64,000 bases of DNA, from NCBI RefSeq assembly GCF_036320965.1, contig NC_092258.1, forward strand, positions 315,001-379,000. Reading direction: 5' to 3'. Positions 49,330-61,990 of this stretch are shown one piece after another. Source of the DNA: Panulirus ornatus (Eukaryota > Arthropoda > Malacostraca > Decapoda > Palinuridae). Below the pieces are notes generated by a model. The model was given only the letters and a program-made list of their open reading frames with translations. It ran no database searches and was not told the DNA's origin. Numbering within the stretch: the stretch's first letter is position 1; each line of letters opens with the position of its first letter. The position numbers and the translations under genes were made by a program.

Positions 49330-49690
49330 AATGAATCCTGTGTGTCGTATGTCTGGTGTATCACAGATGAAACTGGTGTATTGGAGATATTGTTGTAAAG
49401 TTGTTGTATCGTAGATAAGTCTGGTACACCGCAAGTGAGGCTTGTGTGGCTCAGGTGAAGGTGGTGTGGCACAAGTGAGGCTGGTGGGGCGCAGGTAAGG
49501 CTGGTGTGGCAGGTGAGGCTAGAGTGGCACAAGTGACGCAGGTGAGGCTGGTGTGACGCAGGTAAGGCTGGTATGACGATGAGGCTGTTGGCTCACAGGT
49601 GAGGCTGGTGACCCATAAATGAGGCTGGTGGAGCACAGGTGAGGTTCGTGGCACACAGGTGAGGTTGGGGTACGGCAGGTGAGACTGAGC
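49330..49690. repeat. degenerate ~21-bp minisatellite (GGTGAGGCTGGTGTG-type)
   Basis: About a dozen irregular units such as gtgaggctggtgtggcacag with indels. Open frames on the minus strand here are low-complexity by-products. Confidence 0.8.
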
Positions 49691-52465
49691 TTGTGGTGAT
49701 GCTCGACCTCACTGCCAAGTTTGAGTCTGTGTGTTGCTCGAGGGTACGTGTGGCTGCATAGACGACCTCGGGTGTTATTTCAGTGAATATAGTCTCATTT
49801 CGGACATAGTCTCGCTCTTGACTCACAATATCTCAACGATCTGGTTGTAGGACGTTTGTGTAGTGAATATATATGTGTTTACTTGGAATCACATTAGACT
49901 GGTGCATTTTCACAGAATGAAGGAAAGACTTTCTGGATAGCTAAAAGGTGATTGTTTCACGAGCTATCGTAGTACCTCATTACTTTCACCACACACCTAC
50001 CATAGTACCATCACATGTAGATACGATTTTAATGCTTACAATATAGAGTCAATAAAGCCATACATTAACTGATCTGCGGCATAAAACCGTATCTGACTGT
50101 CGAAGGATTGTGCCTCAAAACTATCACTTAAGAAGAATACAGAGAAAGGCATAGTTCTCTACCCTCAGCACTCTCCATTGCCCTGTTCCTGGCACCACTC
50201 CGAGTGGCATGACCGCGGACACAACGCAACAGAGCCTAGCACAGTGGCACTCATGCCAGAGAACACAGTGGCCAAGTATGCCAGGAAATCGACTTACAGA
50301 CTTCACCGGGCTACGCCTCAGGAACAGATACCACCACCCAGGCTATCCACTGAAAAAAAAAATCGGTCACAAGTGTTCACATATAGCATCGGAACAAATT
50401 CTTGCGTGTTGTTTGGGGATTGTATTCATGTGCCGAGGTGGGTGCTCAAGTGATACGACACAATGAAAACTTGAACTCATTTACCATATTGCTGGAATCA
50501 TATTTACGTTTCTTGGTGGCAAACTCGAGCAGCTGTTGTGCAGCAACGTGGCCTCGGCGTGTAGTCCAGGTGGCCCACATTCATGTCGCTGTGGGGAGTA
50601 ACACACGTGTCTAGGAGGACTATGATACTGGTATGTTGAGTCATAATCTCACCAGTGAGGAACTAAACTCAAGCGCCATGGAGGAAACAGGGACATCAAG
50701 TTTCGGAGGAGATTCGAACCAAACGTACTTTTCAGGAGTGAGAACGACCACGTCATAAGAGAATCTTTCGATGATATATTATGAAACGGAAGTTACATAA
50801 ACGAGATTATCTGTGAGACCTATATTACAGTGCCTATAGGACTCTGAATGAGTTTATATCTTACGAAGGAATGAAGATTAATGATAATAAGTCTTGTCAT
50901 AAAAGGCTCGTACTTGTAAGGCTCTATGTTCATTCTGTTTTGATGGATCTGAACCTAGTTGACGCAGGTGAATTTTGCCAAACATGGCCAGAATGAATGT
51001 AGTCTACTAATCATGGTTAAATGTAAATGTCTGCTAAGCACGGTTAATGTGAATTAATCGACCGGACAATGTTCTTAAACAAATCATGTCTTATCCGTAA
51101 GACATAAAACGACACTTGGGTTGTTATAACAGTTATAACACCAGCTGTCCGTCAAGATGAAAGTAATGAAGAAAAACATTATAAGACTAAGTGCAGACCT
51201 TTAACGTTATATGGAAAAAAAGAAACTTAATTCATGTGTTAAATACTTAGGCAGTCTAGGCCTAAGGAAAGCAATATTCGTTCACCTCGTACCACATGGC
51301 CTTGTATTCTAATTTTTTGGTGCTGTTTTCCCCAGTGTTTGTAGATAAAGTTACTCTGCAGGACACACACACACATACACACACACACACATCTGGCAAC
51401 GACAACCCCGACGTCCTGTTCCCCATGGTAGACTGGCTTCCCTGGAGCATTAGGCCACGAAAAAGGAAAATGAAATGAAAAATAGTTGAAACATTAATCA
51501 AAAACCACTGGTAATAGAATTTGTGTTCCGTTGACACAATGAGGTGAATAAGCCGAAGCCTAACATTATTTTACTACGGGTATGTGTGGCTGAAGAGACA
51601 TTCTGTTAGTCTCCAGTGCATACACGCACACAGATAATGAATGAAATGTTGTATATTTTAGTTTTATTATTCCATATCCTTGAGTAACTGGACCTCGTAA
51701 CCTTTTCTGCTACTTTATGATAAAATGCAACTTATTTTCCATCCAGATAAAAATTCTCTACATCATAACACAGTATATGCAGGGCCTTACATCATACCAT
51801 GAATTCATGCTGTTTTATGGCATAAACTTCTGGTATCTGAAGAACTGTTTGTTGTCGGGAGTAACGTTACCACATAGCATCATATTGTTAATTCTTAATG
51901 GTGGACTGTGGTGAGTTTAAGAAAATTTTACACGATGCCCTTTCTTGTTGGTAAAACTTTCATTTGGTAATATCCATTCATAACACAGAACTGGTCATTA
52001 TTCATTATTCATAAAACAAAACCGGTCATTATTCATCTTTCATCGCTTGTCATATCTTCACTAACAGAAAAATAAAACTGTTACTCGCATGTTTCTTTCG
52101 TATTTCTTTCTGGAAGTTCCACGAGCCGTTTGTTGCTTTGTTTCTGTATCATTTTACAAGTTAACCCAGCAAGTCCAACTACCTTTTCATGTGTCGTTAT
52201 TCATTCTGAATTCACAGGATCAAAGAACACATTATCTTTTAGCTCTAATGATACCAACTCCGCGGGAACCAACACATCATAGCTACATAATAGACAGGCA
52301 GACTTTCTAATTGTGACCAGCCCTACATTATTTTAAACTAATAACTGCTACTCAAAAGTCAACCTATCTCCCTGGACAGCCATTCACGGATTTTCTCGGT
52401 AGAATCTGGCCACTCACCGCTTAGTGATGAGTCATTCTTGGTAAGGGATATGTTTGCACTAGTTT
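49691..52465. other. stretch without supported gene
   Basis: Only a short (CA)n at 51361-51391. Short open frames near 50.2 kb show no motif or splice pair. Confidence 0.45.
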
Positions 52466-52530
52466 GCATTATCCGGGGATCGAACCTTGTAAAGCGACTA
52501 TCGTGATAGCCATTGCCTCAAAATCATGTC
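52466..52530 (-). mobile_element. possible tRNA-derived SINE head
   Basis: On the minus strand, aatggctatcacgatagtcg is followed by GGTTCGATCCCCGG, a good pol III B-box, at tRNA-like spacing. No downstream SINE body was identified, so a chance tRNA-like relic is possible. Confidence 0.35.
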
Positions 52531-54389
52531 CTTCTCGCTATTTTATCCTTGCTATAAAAGATACATCATCGTACTTCATCTGAGCATTTCTCTTATCACG
52601 TTCTTTTCAGACAACATATTGATGCCAGCGAAGTGTCTGAGGTCAGGCAGAGGTTAAGTAAGTATGTAGTAAATATCATTGTCTTTAATAGGAGACGAGA
52701 TGCTGCTGCTTTTTAGATCTTGTGGCTTCCTATCTCCTACCGCGGGCTTGAGATTAGCTTCTATAAAAGATTCCGATCAATCCATGAGCTTTGAGCTTAC
52801 CATTAATGTAGAGTTGTTACTGATCAGTCCATAAGCTTACCATTAATGTAGTGTTGTTACGAGATGTAAGGCGACTTCTTTAGCAACAAGAAAATCTACT
52901 CACTAATGTTCACGCATTATCACATTAGTACAATGATCACATTCTCAGTAGTGAAGGGGAGAATAAAGTAAGGAAATAAGTGGTGAGGCTGGGAGAGTGG
53001 GGAGAAAAAGAGAGGGAACGAGAGCCGAGCACGAGGGTACTGAGGAGAGAAGTGCTGCGTCTGGGTCGATAACCAGCCTGGGTGCGGCCCGGCCGTCCAG
53101 CTTCACACACATGACCGGCTTCCCAACAGGTAAACATTTAGAGCGCATATTGCACCAGCTCAACAGTAATACTGAACTCATTTCTTTATTGCCTGGATTT
53201 ACTGATCCAAAAATTATTTCGAGCCGATATATACGCCATTTGTTATCTGATTACGCATGCACATTTTTTTATTCACTTAGAAAAATTATTCGTATCATAG
53301 TGTATGATCAAGAACAAAGAGGCGAAGGAAGTGTAAGATATGAACATCAGCAGGTGTTGTCAGCACAGGTCTGAATATAGATATTTTCGGGGTATTTTCA
53401 TAAGGTAGATTTACTTGAGACGTCATCTTTCACAAATTGTAGTTTTTCAAGTTTCGCTGATTTGTTTATGTCTATGAAAAATTTCATGTAATACTAATCA
53501 TCGCCTGTGAGAGTCAGATGTTACATGAGATGGCCAACTTGATCATACCAGGGTTGAAACACTTGGCAGCTCTTCCCGTTACCCAGAATGGAGCCCATCC
53601 AAGACATACAAGTTGATAATGTCAAGTTGTACATACTGTTACACTGTGCCACCAACCGTGTTATGAACGTAAGAGGGTACCTGCTGTTCCGTTGTAGTAT
53701 TCTCTGGTGGTAAGAAAACTGTTTAATGAGCAGCTATCCCCTGCGTGGATGGAGCAAAAATGTCATCATAATCAATCTGTTTGTTGCGTCCCTCTTTAGT
53801 TCAATTAACGCGGTAAACATTAAGTCTTCCTGTGGTGTTAAAATTGAACACAGAGGAGCAGAAAGGATGTCGGTGTCTTGCCGTGGAGTTTATCATGTGA
53901 AACTACATAATGTATATAATGAAGCTCATATCATGACTAAACTTTGTAACAACCTACGTGATATTAACCCACTGGGCTCTAATTCAGACTCTCTGTGACC
54001 TCTGTTATCTTTTGTGATACAACTCACATGATGAGAATGGGGTGCAAAATAGATTTATCGGAGTACTGGTACTAAGCAGTCATCCTACGTTTGCATCACG
54101 CCACGACGGGCATCAAGTGTTGTCATGCCTTACTCTTTAAGGACACCGCCATTGTGAAATAATGGACAAGCGGTAATAGTGTTACAGCTAATTCCTGAAG
54201 AGAACGTAATATTTTTTTTACTGTCTGTCGCTCAATGCAACTTTTAGAATGTATGGTCGTAAGACTTTCCTTAAGTATTCTAATTTCTCATTCATTTCAT
54301 CCTATCCGTTCTTCTAGCTGCGTACTCACAAGCTCATTGCTTGTACTTTTACTCTTATGTCCTACTCCAAACCCAATCATCCATAACCA
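52531..54389. other. stretch with one GC-rich candidate exon, otherwise empty
   Basis: The 52985-53129 island is GC-rich and open on both strands, with a plus-strand donor CAG/GTAAAC at 53129/53130. See findings. The rest shows no feature. Confidence 0.35.
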
Positions 54390-54660
54390 TAAACGCAACC
54401 ATCGCTCACCACCTACACAGATGCTCCTCACTGCCCACACAGCCATCCTACACCATCCAAATGGCCACCCTTCACCACCCACATATCCACCCATCACCAC
54501 CTACACAGCCATCCATTACCACCTACACATCAGCTTATTACCACTCATACAACAATCCTTCACTACCTGCACAGCCACCCCTCTCCACCCACACATTCAT
54601 CCCTCACCACCCACACATTTATCCTTCACAACCCGCATATCAGTCCACCACAAACCTACC
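54390..54660. repeat. CACC-rich minisatellite
   Basis: Degenerate units of about 25-30 bp of the type ccttcaccacccacacatcc. Open frames on both strands are low-complexity. Confidence 0.75.
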
Positions 54661-56610
54661 TCGAATTACACTGCCAGCACCTATAACGTACACACTTACT
54701 TCACTCATCTATAGTCACTCCCTACCACATCAATCCCCTGGCTGGTCCGAAGACATTCCTCACCCCATCACGCTCCAAGTGAGTACTGTTATCTTTCTTT
54801 TTTGTTGATTAGGTTGCTAGGAGGGAAAAAGGGAAAGGGATGGACTGGTACAGGTCGAGAAGTAGAAGATTGCGATGTAGTGTGCAGATGTATGGTGTAG
54901 GTCTTACTTGAAGGTGTGGGCGGTTTGCTGGATACACACTTTTGGTGCCACCCTCCTCCCACGAGCGACCCTGGTCCTACCTATACCTATAGTTGGGGGT
55001 GGGCTGGGAGGTGGTGGGGTAAATTATAGGTCACGGCTGAGGTGTGGAGATGGAACTGTAATCCTGAGGCCACATTTACAAACAAAATCATTTCTCTGTA
55101 GGGAGTATGATGTCGACAGAATCAATAGTGAAGTGTACCGACAAAAACACAAAATCACCAACGTAAGGTTCTAATATGCGAAAACATGAGAATAGTATTA
55201 CCATAGGGAAATAGGATGCCATTTACGAGTGGCATTCCAGACTATTGTTGGACGTCTATGGCAGAGAGAGGAAGTTACGAGCTGTGAAACTAAAAGGTCA
55301 CGCCCCATCCTAAGACATTGATGACTGGAGTAGAAGGAAAGTAAAAGTGTATTTGGAAGGCCGATTCAAGACTTAAGAATATTTGTAAAAGAAATCTTGT
55401 AGGCAGAAAGCAGACTTGTTTGTTGGCCATTCAGTTATTTCTTAAATTCCAGAGTTCATTGTTTTCCGTCCGTGTACGTCCCTGCCTCCTGATTTTTGTC
55501 CATACCATCTTGTCATCTTGCTTATATAGACGTTTTTCTTTCACTTATTATTTGTATGTTTTCATACTGTCTGCTCTTTTTAGTACTTATGTAACATTAC
55601 AAATGTAAGAAATGTTCAGCTCAAATAACTCTGTAAGATGGGAAACTCAGCTTTGCTTGAGGTGTACTTCACATAAGCGAGTTTTCAATATACATAAGGA
55701 AGATAGATTTGATGGAATGAGATTCTGGAAATATCAACTAACTAAATTTTTAAAATTTTGTTGAATGTAACATTCTGTCATGAAGTAAATCTTCCTCTCC
55801 CTACCGACACAGAAGCACATTTGTCTAATTTGATGCACAAATTCTTTGTTCGATATCTGCCTCATTCCCCGACAGATGGCACTCCCTGACTTTTTGTACA
55901 TACAATCTTACTATCTTACGTTCACTGTATATTATGTTCAATTCAGTCCCAGCTCCCCTTACCACGTCCTACTCGTAATCTCTGAATGTTTCGTTTATTA
56001 TCTGAGTCTTTGCTAGCAGGCGGAGAATAAAGACGTTACTATGAAACCATAATCTTATTTCTTACTAGATTCAAAAGGTAAATGTCTCGCTTTGAAAATA
56101 ATAAGAATAGTGACTCAGGAAGTATACAGAACACTGACAGGAGTCTTCATTAGGAAATCAAATGGATCTACATTATCAGTGTGAGCGTTGGGAAGTTTGA
56201 ATAGATAGAGAACGCCTTAGTCGAGAATTCAAAGAATCGTATTTGCTGTGTTGATATATTGCGAATTAGAACCAAGATCTGAGGTCCTTGAGATGTTGAA
56301 CTACAAAAATATTGAATAGATGGGTTTAGTATCGCTTGAAAGAATGATCTAGAAATATTATATCAACCTCCCCATTCAGTTTTAACGGGTCTTCTCGTTC
56401 GCGTTCAGGAGTTTGATCGGAGGGTTAACAGATTTTATGTGAGTGGTTAAGGAGCAAAATTTATCATCAAAGGAAATATGTTTCGTATGGTCACTAGCGC
56501 TTTTCTGTAGCACAGACTATATAGCGTGATAACAGCAAGTTTACAAGAACAAAACGTGTGCAAACTCGTGTTGCTGGAACATAAAATTGGGATATGATAT
56601 ACAGAGTCAT
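54661..56610. other. stretch without recognisable feature
   Basis: No repeat family, exon or RNA gene could be supported. Confidence 0.5.
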
Positions 56611-56653
56611 TACACACACACACACACACACATACACACACACACACACACAA
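56611..56653. repeat. (CA)n microsatellite
   Basis: CA dinucleotides with two TA interruptions. Confidence 0.93.
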
Positions 56654-56659
56654 TACACA

Positions 56660-56930
56660 CATCAGTAGTACAGTGGTTAGCACTGCGACCCATTAATAAT
56701 GGGCCTCGCACAGGCAGCCGGCTCAGCTGTTCATCCTCCCTTCTGTGGCTGGTCGATGACTGTTGGTTGGTTCTCTCGGCTTTAGGCCTGTCGACTGCTA
56801 GGGTCGCTCAGGGAGACAACGTCATTTTGGAAACACCAGTACAAAAACATGAAGCTTTTTCTTCTGGTGTACAGATAATTTTAAGACTACGCGCTCTCAC
56901 ATATGAATGGGTACCTAGAGTAAGCTGTGT
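56660..56930 (+). mobile_element. possible SINE, tRNA-like head with shared body
   Basis: agtacagtggttagcactgc resembles a pol III A-box head. The body has gcagccggctcagctgttca and tggctggtcgatgactg, and near the end atgggtacctagagtaag. A related end (gaggctgttcgataaatagg, tacctggcttagg) is seen at 59935-59975. Two partial matches only. Confidence 0.4.
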
Positions 56931-58539
56931 TATGTAATAAATGAAGAGAAGAAAGTTGTTTTTGAATTCAGGCAGCCAATCAGCTGAAAATATACAGATG
57001 AGGAATTATATAACGGGTGGGGGGCCATGATACTAATTAGTTAATCAAAATAGGGGTGGAGATCAAGATGGGGCTGGATACTTATACACTTTGGATAAGC
57101 ACAGAAGTAAAGTCTATCTTCATTGTACAGGAACTTTTACAAAGAGATTTTTGATATTTTATACATTACACATTTAGAGGTGATTAAGTGAACATTACGT
57201 GACGTAAAGTTACATATCGGTTGAATCGGAGTGGTAGTCGTGACATACCTTACGCATTCAGTGGCGTCATTAAGTTATATAAAGTTACATACTTGTTAAA
57301 CTGCAATAATGCTGTATTGAAATATGTATTTAATGATGAACACCAATTAATGAATAGTTTCACCCTGGTTGCATTACAGTAACATGGTATTATACTTACA
57401 GATGATTATGGGTAAATAATATTTGCTTGATTAGCTGTGAATTTGTTCATGAATGTTATGATAGTCACAGTAGTAAGTAAAGGACAATTCTTGTTTTTGT
57501 ACAGCACTTGTTGGTACAAGGTGACGAACGTCGGTCGCCTCTCTGACCCTCGAGGAAATGTGAGAGGCTCTGCTCATCTGGGTTAACAAAAACGTTCGAA
57601 AGGCCAGAGAATTTGTCAGTGTCATGTTGTTTACGTGGTAAATCAACAAGATTATAAGAAGAGGCAATACGAGCATAAAATGTTCTCCCCGGGCCTCACA
57701 AATGGCAAAGACATAATAATGACGCACAGCGTTGAAAAATGGACACTCTATCGGGCGGGAACTCCACTTCCTTTTTTCCCTGTTGGTGAGCAGCAGGAGC
57801 TAGAGTGGACTTGCGTAATTATGAAACATGTATGCCGAGACTCACGCTAAAAAAATCGAAATCAAATAACAAAATTGACATATCTATGAATGAAATGAAA
57901 ATATACATGCTCCAAAATACATCAGTTTTTTCTCTTATAATGAGTAACAAATTCAACATCAAATTTTCAGCAGGTGCAAACAATCGAGTCATTACATCCT
58001 ACATGAATACGGAAGAAGGTCCTTGACATGTTCACATGAAGTGAGAGCACATAGCACTTGGGTTGTCAGTAGGGTCTTGGGGTAGGCATCACCACATGAG
58101 GCTGAAGAATACGAAATTGATATATTTTAAACCAACATCTTGTCTTCATTATGTGAGGACGCGACATTTTGTAAGGTGACATTTAGTAAATTTCAGCGTG
58201 TGTACGATCTATATATGTATATGAATATATCAAAAGATCTTTAGTATCAGGTAATCGGTATGCTAAGATTTTCCTCGTAAATATCCTATGTCAATGTGGC
58301 CATACATTACCTCCACAAGTGCTTTGTAAAGTACTACTATTTCTCCAGTTTCCATGTAATTCTCCCAAAGCGTGAACTTACATATCACCGTCAACTGACT
58401 CCTCCGTATTCTACCTGGAGGAAATGATTTAGAAATAAGCGAGTCCTGCCAAATGTTTAGGTAGAAAATTTGTGTAGGTACGAGTCCGGGTCAGAGCTAA
58501 TTATACACCGGCGTTGGCTGTGGTTTGTGTGTTGCAGGT
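56931..58539. other. stretch without recognisable feature
   Basis: No supported gene or repeat. Confidence 0.5.
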
Positions 58540-59340
58540 GGTGAGCCGATGCTCCAGCAGAGACTCTGGTGTCCTGTTGGTGGCAGAGGTTTATAAGTGG
58601 TGTTAATGGAGTTCTGCTGGTGGTAGTGCTATATAAAAGGTGCTTTGCTGGCGGTAGCGTTGTATCATTTTAATCATTAGCGTTCTGGTGCTGGATGTAT
58701 TGTATGATATTAGCATTGGTGATCTACCACAATGATGACGCCGGTGTTCTGATCGATTTGGTGTTGTATCAGTGATTGTGACAGTGTAATGCTTGTGATA
58801 TTCTTGAATTTTAACCTAATGTTGTATGGCAGTGTGGGTGGTAGTGAGAGAAGTGCACTCATTCGTCATGCCTCAACGATGATGGTTGTCAGAACGGTGC
58901 TACTGTAGAAATTTGAAAAGCTATACTATGATGTGACAGAGGCATTGTTAGGGTGATGTTCTCGGCGAAAATTGTAGGGTGAAGTTCGTGCATCGATATT
59001 GGTGCTATGGTCTTGTTATGCCGATGAGATATAGTGATGTCATACTGGAAGTTTTGTCACGCTGGCTGGGGCGTTGTGATTACGTGAGAAGCGTCTTGCT
59101 AGAAGCTTTGTAAGGTGTCTGGGATGTTGGGATGGCTTGAGTGTGTCACTCCAGCAGGGTTGTAACACTGCTGGAGTGTTGTGATGGGGTGAGTGTTGTG
59201 AGAGAGGTAGGGATATAACAATAACCATACCCTTGCACTTATGATGGCTTCGCACTAATGGTAGTAAAGTTGTGGTGACGGTAAATACATGATAGTTAGT
59301 AATACGGCAGTTGTTGCAATGATACGTTATTAGCTTCATC
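58540..59340. repeat. GT/TGG-rich degenerate repeat region
   Basis: Irregular recurrences of gttctgctggtggtag-like and ggtgttgta-like words. No clean period. Confidence 0.4.
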
Positions 59341-59369
59341 ACTGCCACGATGACACTGTACCTAAGACA

Positions 59370-59693
59370 GTGAGAGCACAGATGACAGATACCCGCTGTA
59401 CTGTACCCAGGGCAGACAGGCGGGTCATTCTCCTACCGAACAACATCACCCCGACGGAGTACACATACCGACCGAGCTTGTACTGCCGCACCACCACTCC
59501 GGAGCTGCGACAGCTAGTGCGCCTCCACACAAGGAACTTAGGTTTACTCCGGCACTTGGAGACGACGAACCACCTGCTGCAGGGACGGAGAGTTCCCCTG
59601 CTCCTGGCGCCCGGGGAGGCAGACCTTCGTAACATCTCTTCTATGACACCAATCATCAGCTCATTACAAAAGGTCGCTTTTGAAGTAATCTGA
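59370..59693 (+). CDS. hypothetical ORF, 107 codons, uncertain
   Basis: Open plus-strand frame in a locally GC-rich stretch. The middle reads TPTEYTYRPSLYCRTTTPEL, RQLVRLHTRNLGLLRHLETT and NHLLQGRRVPLLLAPGEADL, a composition that looks protein-like with Leu/Arg helices. I do not recognise a family. The minus strand is also open across most of it (59740-59339), so strand is uncertain. No convincing splice pair was found. It could be a single exon, an old retrocopy or chance. Confidence 0.25.
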   Translation: MRAQMTDTRCTVPRADRRVILLPNNITPTEYTYRPSLYCRTTTPELRQLVRLHTRNLGLLRHLETTNHLLQGRRVPLLLAPGEADLRNISSMTPIISSLQKVAFEVI

Positions 59694-59879
59694 GTTCTTA
59701 TGTGACAGATAGAGGAATTTGACATTCTTCGTCTTTTCATTACGTAACACGATGTTAATTTTATTAGTTATATAGATCAATTCATCTATACGGCGGCGCC
59801 AGACGCACGCTATCCCTGGCGTCACGCGGTGGTTTGATTAGATCTTTGTCTGTTTCACTTGCTGCTTTTTGTGCACCCC

Positions 59880-59978
59880 ATGCTCATCCTGTGAGCGGCA
59901 ATCGGTCCATATCCATCCTAGGCATTCATGCTCCCCATGAGGCTGTTCGATAAATAGGTACCTGGCTTAGGTTGGTGT
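59880..59978 (+). mobile_element. possible SINE tail
   Basis: tgagcggcaatcggtccata ... ggctgttcgataaataggtacctggctta shares its end with the repeat at 56660-56930 and directly abuts (TG)n. Confidence 0.4.
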
Positions 59979-59980
59979 GT

Positions 59981-60029
<49 letters not shown>

Positions 60030-60032
60030 TGG
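59979..60032. repeat. (TG)n microsatellite
   Basis: About 50 bp of TG followed by a G-run. Confidence 0.93.
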
Positions 60033-60049
60033 GGGGGAGGGAGATATTT

Positions 60050-61224
60050 GAGCACATGCTCTGCTAACTAACGTTTTTGATTGCACTACAAATGATATAA
60101 ATTATAATGTAAATGATAACATTCAAACGCGCAGGTTGCAATGAAGACTGCGGTCACTGCTATTTACAGCAATGATGTTTTCTTAAAGACTTCGTTAGTG
60201 AGAATCTCCCTTGACGTGGCAGTGTTAACAGTTAAGGCTATTAATGGTTTATAAATTTACTGCTCGTGTGTTCAAGAGATACAGAACTGATGTGTACCTG
60301 GTCTGTTAATCAGCAGAATGTACATGATTTGTCAGCCATAAGTGTGTCTACAAGTCCTGCGTAAGGATATCTTTGGAATGACATGACCGTAAAAATATTA
60401 TTTTCTGCTAGATTAGAAATCTATATTCATATCTGTTAAGAAAAAAAATGTTACAGAATTAAAGAAAGGTAATCTATTGCCAAATAAAGTAATGAAAAGA
60501 CCAAATTGAGAGAGAAATAAATGTAATGTACACGACCATTGACGGAGACCATTCTTGGTAGATGATATCCTGAAACATCAAAATAAGAACGTAACCATGG
60601 GAGTTATGATGACAACACTCAGCCGACAACTTTAGTTTAATGTTCGTAAGAAAATTACTCTGCTTAATTCGGAACTAAACGCCGGCTCATTAAGCAATGG
60701 TAAGAACTTAATTTCAGACCACAAAATACTTTAAAAAGCGTAAGACAGCTGCGGAAGCTTTCACCTAACAGTTAACCTTTGAGATCCCAAACTGTAAAGG
60801 CTAAGTTCCAACCTTCAACCCAGTATTCAGGCCAAAGTCAACACTGTCACTGAAGTTTAAGCTGATGTTAATTTGTGAGAACACGACAGGAAAAGCTATG
60901 GTCGTTTTACTAAGAACACGTCTTGAAATGACCGGTCGTTGGTAACTACGGGTCTCCATAAAGAGCGATGTATAGAATACTTTTTCCACCTGATAAGAGA
61001 TGTGCAGTCTGGATCAACTTCTTGTGCTTCCATGTGATAGTGTATGTTACAAAAATCCCACTTTGGTGATAGTCCTCAAAAACACCGTCTAAGATACTGA
61101 GAGACTAAAAGACTTAGTAATGATTACAGTCACATGCACACAATCCACGCATGCATATATCATAATGCATATATGTGAATGATCTATGTAAATGATTTGC
61201 CAGAATGACAGGACTCATGCCTTA
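60050..61224. other. stretch without recognisable feature
   Basis: No supported gene or repeat. Confidence 0.5.
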
Positions 61225-61990
61225 ATATGTTTACAGGTTATAAGGGAAGTAAAGAATAATAAGAATTGCACCAACTTACAAGGTTACCTAGATAAACTTA
61301 CAAGGGTACCTAGATAAACCCAAAGATGTTCTGATACCTGGCTGAAATATTGTAATCCAAGCAAACGCAAAGTAATGAGGATGGTACAGAGTGAAAAAAG
61401 GCCTTGATACAAATGCCATCTGATAGGGTATAAGCTACAGAAATTTCTGAGTGAAAGGGACATGGAAGTCAGCAGAGTTCACCCTCAGAAGACTTATGAA
61501 AGAGAAAAACTGTCTGCTAGCAAATATTAAAGGAAATTTTTAACAAACAATTCAAAACGTATGATAGGTCAAAGCTAAATAATGTTTCTCAAGTTTGTTC
61601 TTCTTTCTCAGCGAAAAACAAAAAGATGATAAAGATGGTCCAGAGAAGGGTAACAAAGATCATGCCATAATTGAGAGAACTGAGTTACAGCGTGAGGTTA
61701 GAGACAAATTTGCTCACAATGGAAAAGAGAGTAACGAATGACATGAAAACAGCCTCAAAATTTCTAAGTAAATTTGATGATGCTGATAGTGAACATTTCG
61801 AAAGATTCAGCGAGGCAACTAGGGTTCATAACACAAAACTATGCAAGAAAGTTTGTAGAAAAATGTAGTTACTTTTATTGTATCGAGCTAGTGAATGAAT
61901 GAAATGGGATGAATGATGAATTTGTCGTTGATGATGGTACGGAGAAGTTTGAAAAGTTGTATAAAAGTAAAGGTCAAGAGGTAGGTCCTA
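61225..61990 (+). mobile_element. L2/CR1-like LINE 3' remnant
   Basis: Ordered partial matches to the RT thumb and C-terminus: LQGYLDK, DTWLKYCNPSKRKVMRM, YKLQKFLSERDMEVS, VQRRVTKI, LRELSYSVRLETNLLTMEKR and FDDADSEHFERFSEATRVHN. Stops and frame changes throughout. Same clade as 40465-40980 but a different segment. Confidence 0.65.

Noticed and set aside
54235..54808. Two overlapping open frames rich in Pro/Thr/His
   Set aside because: They translate a CACC-rich minisatellite; the composition follows from the repeat.
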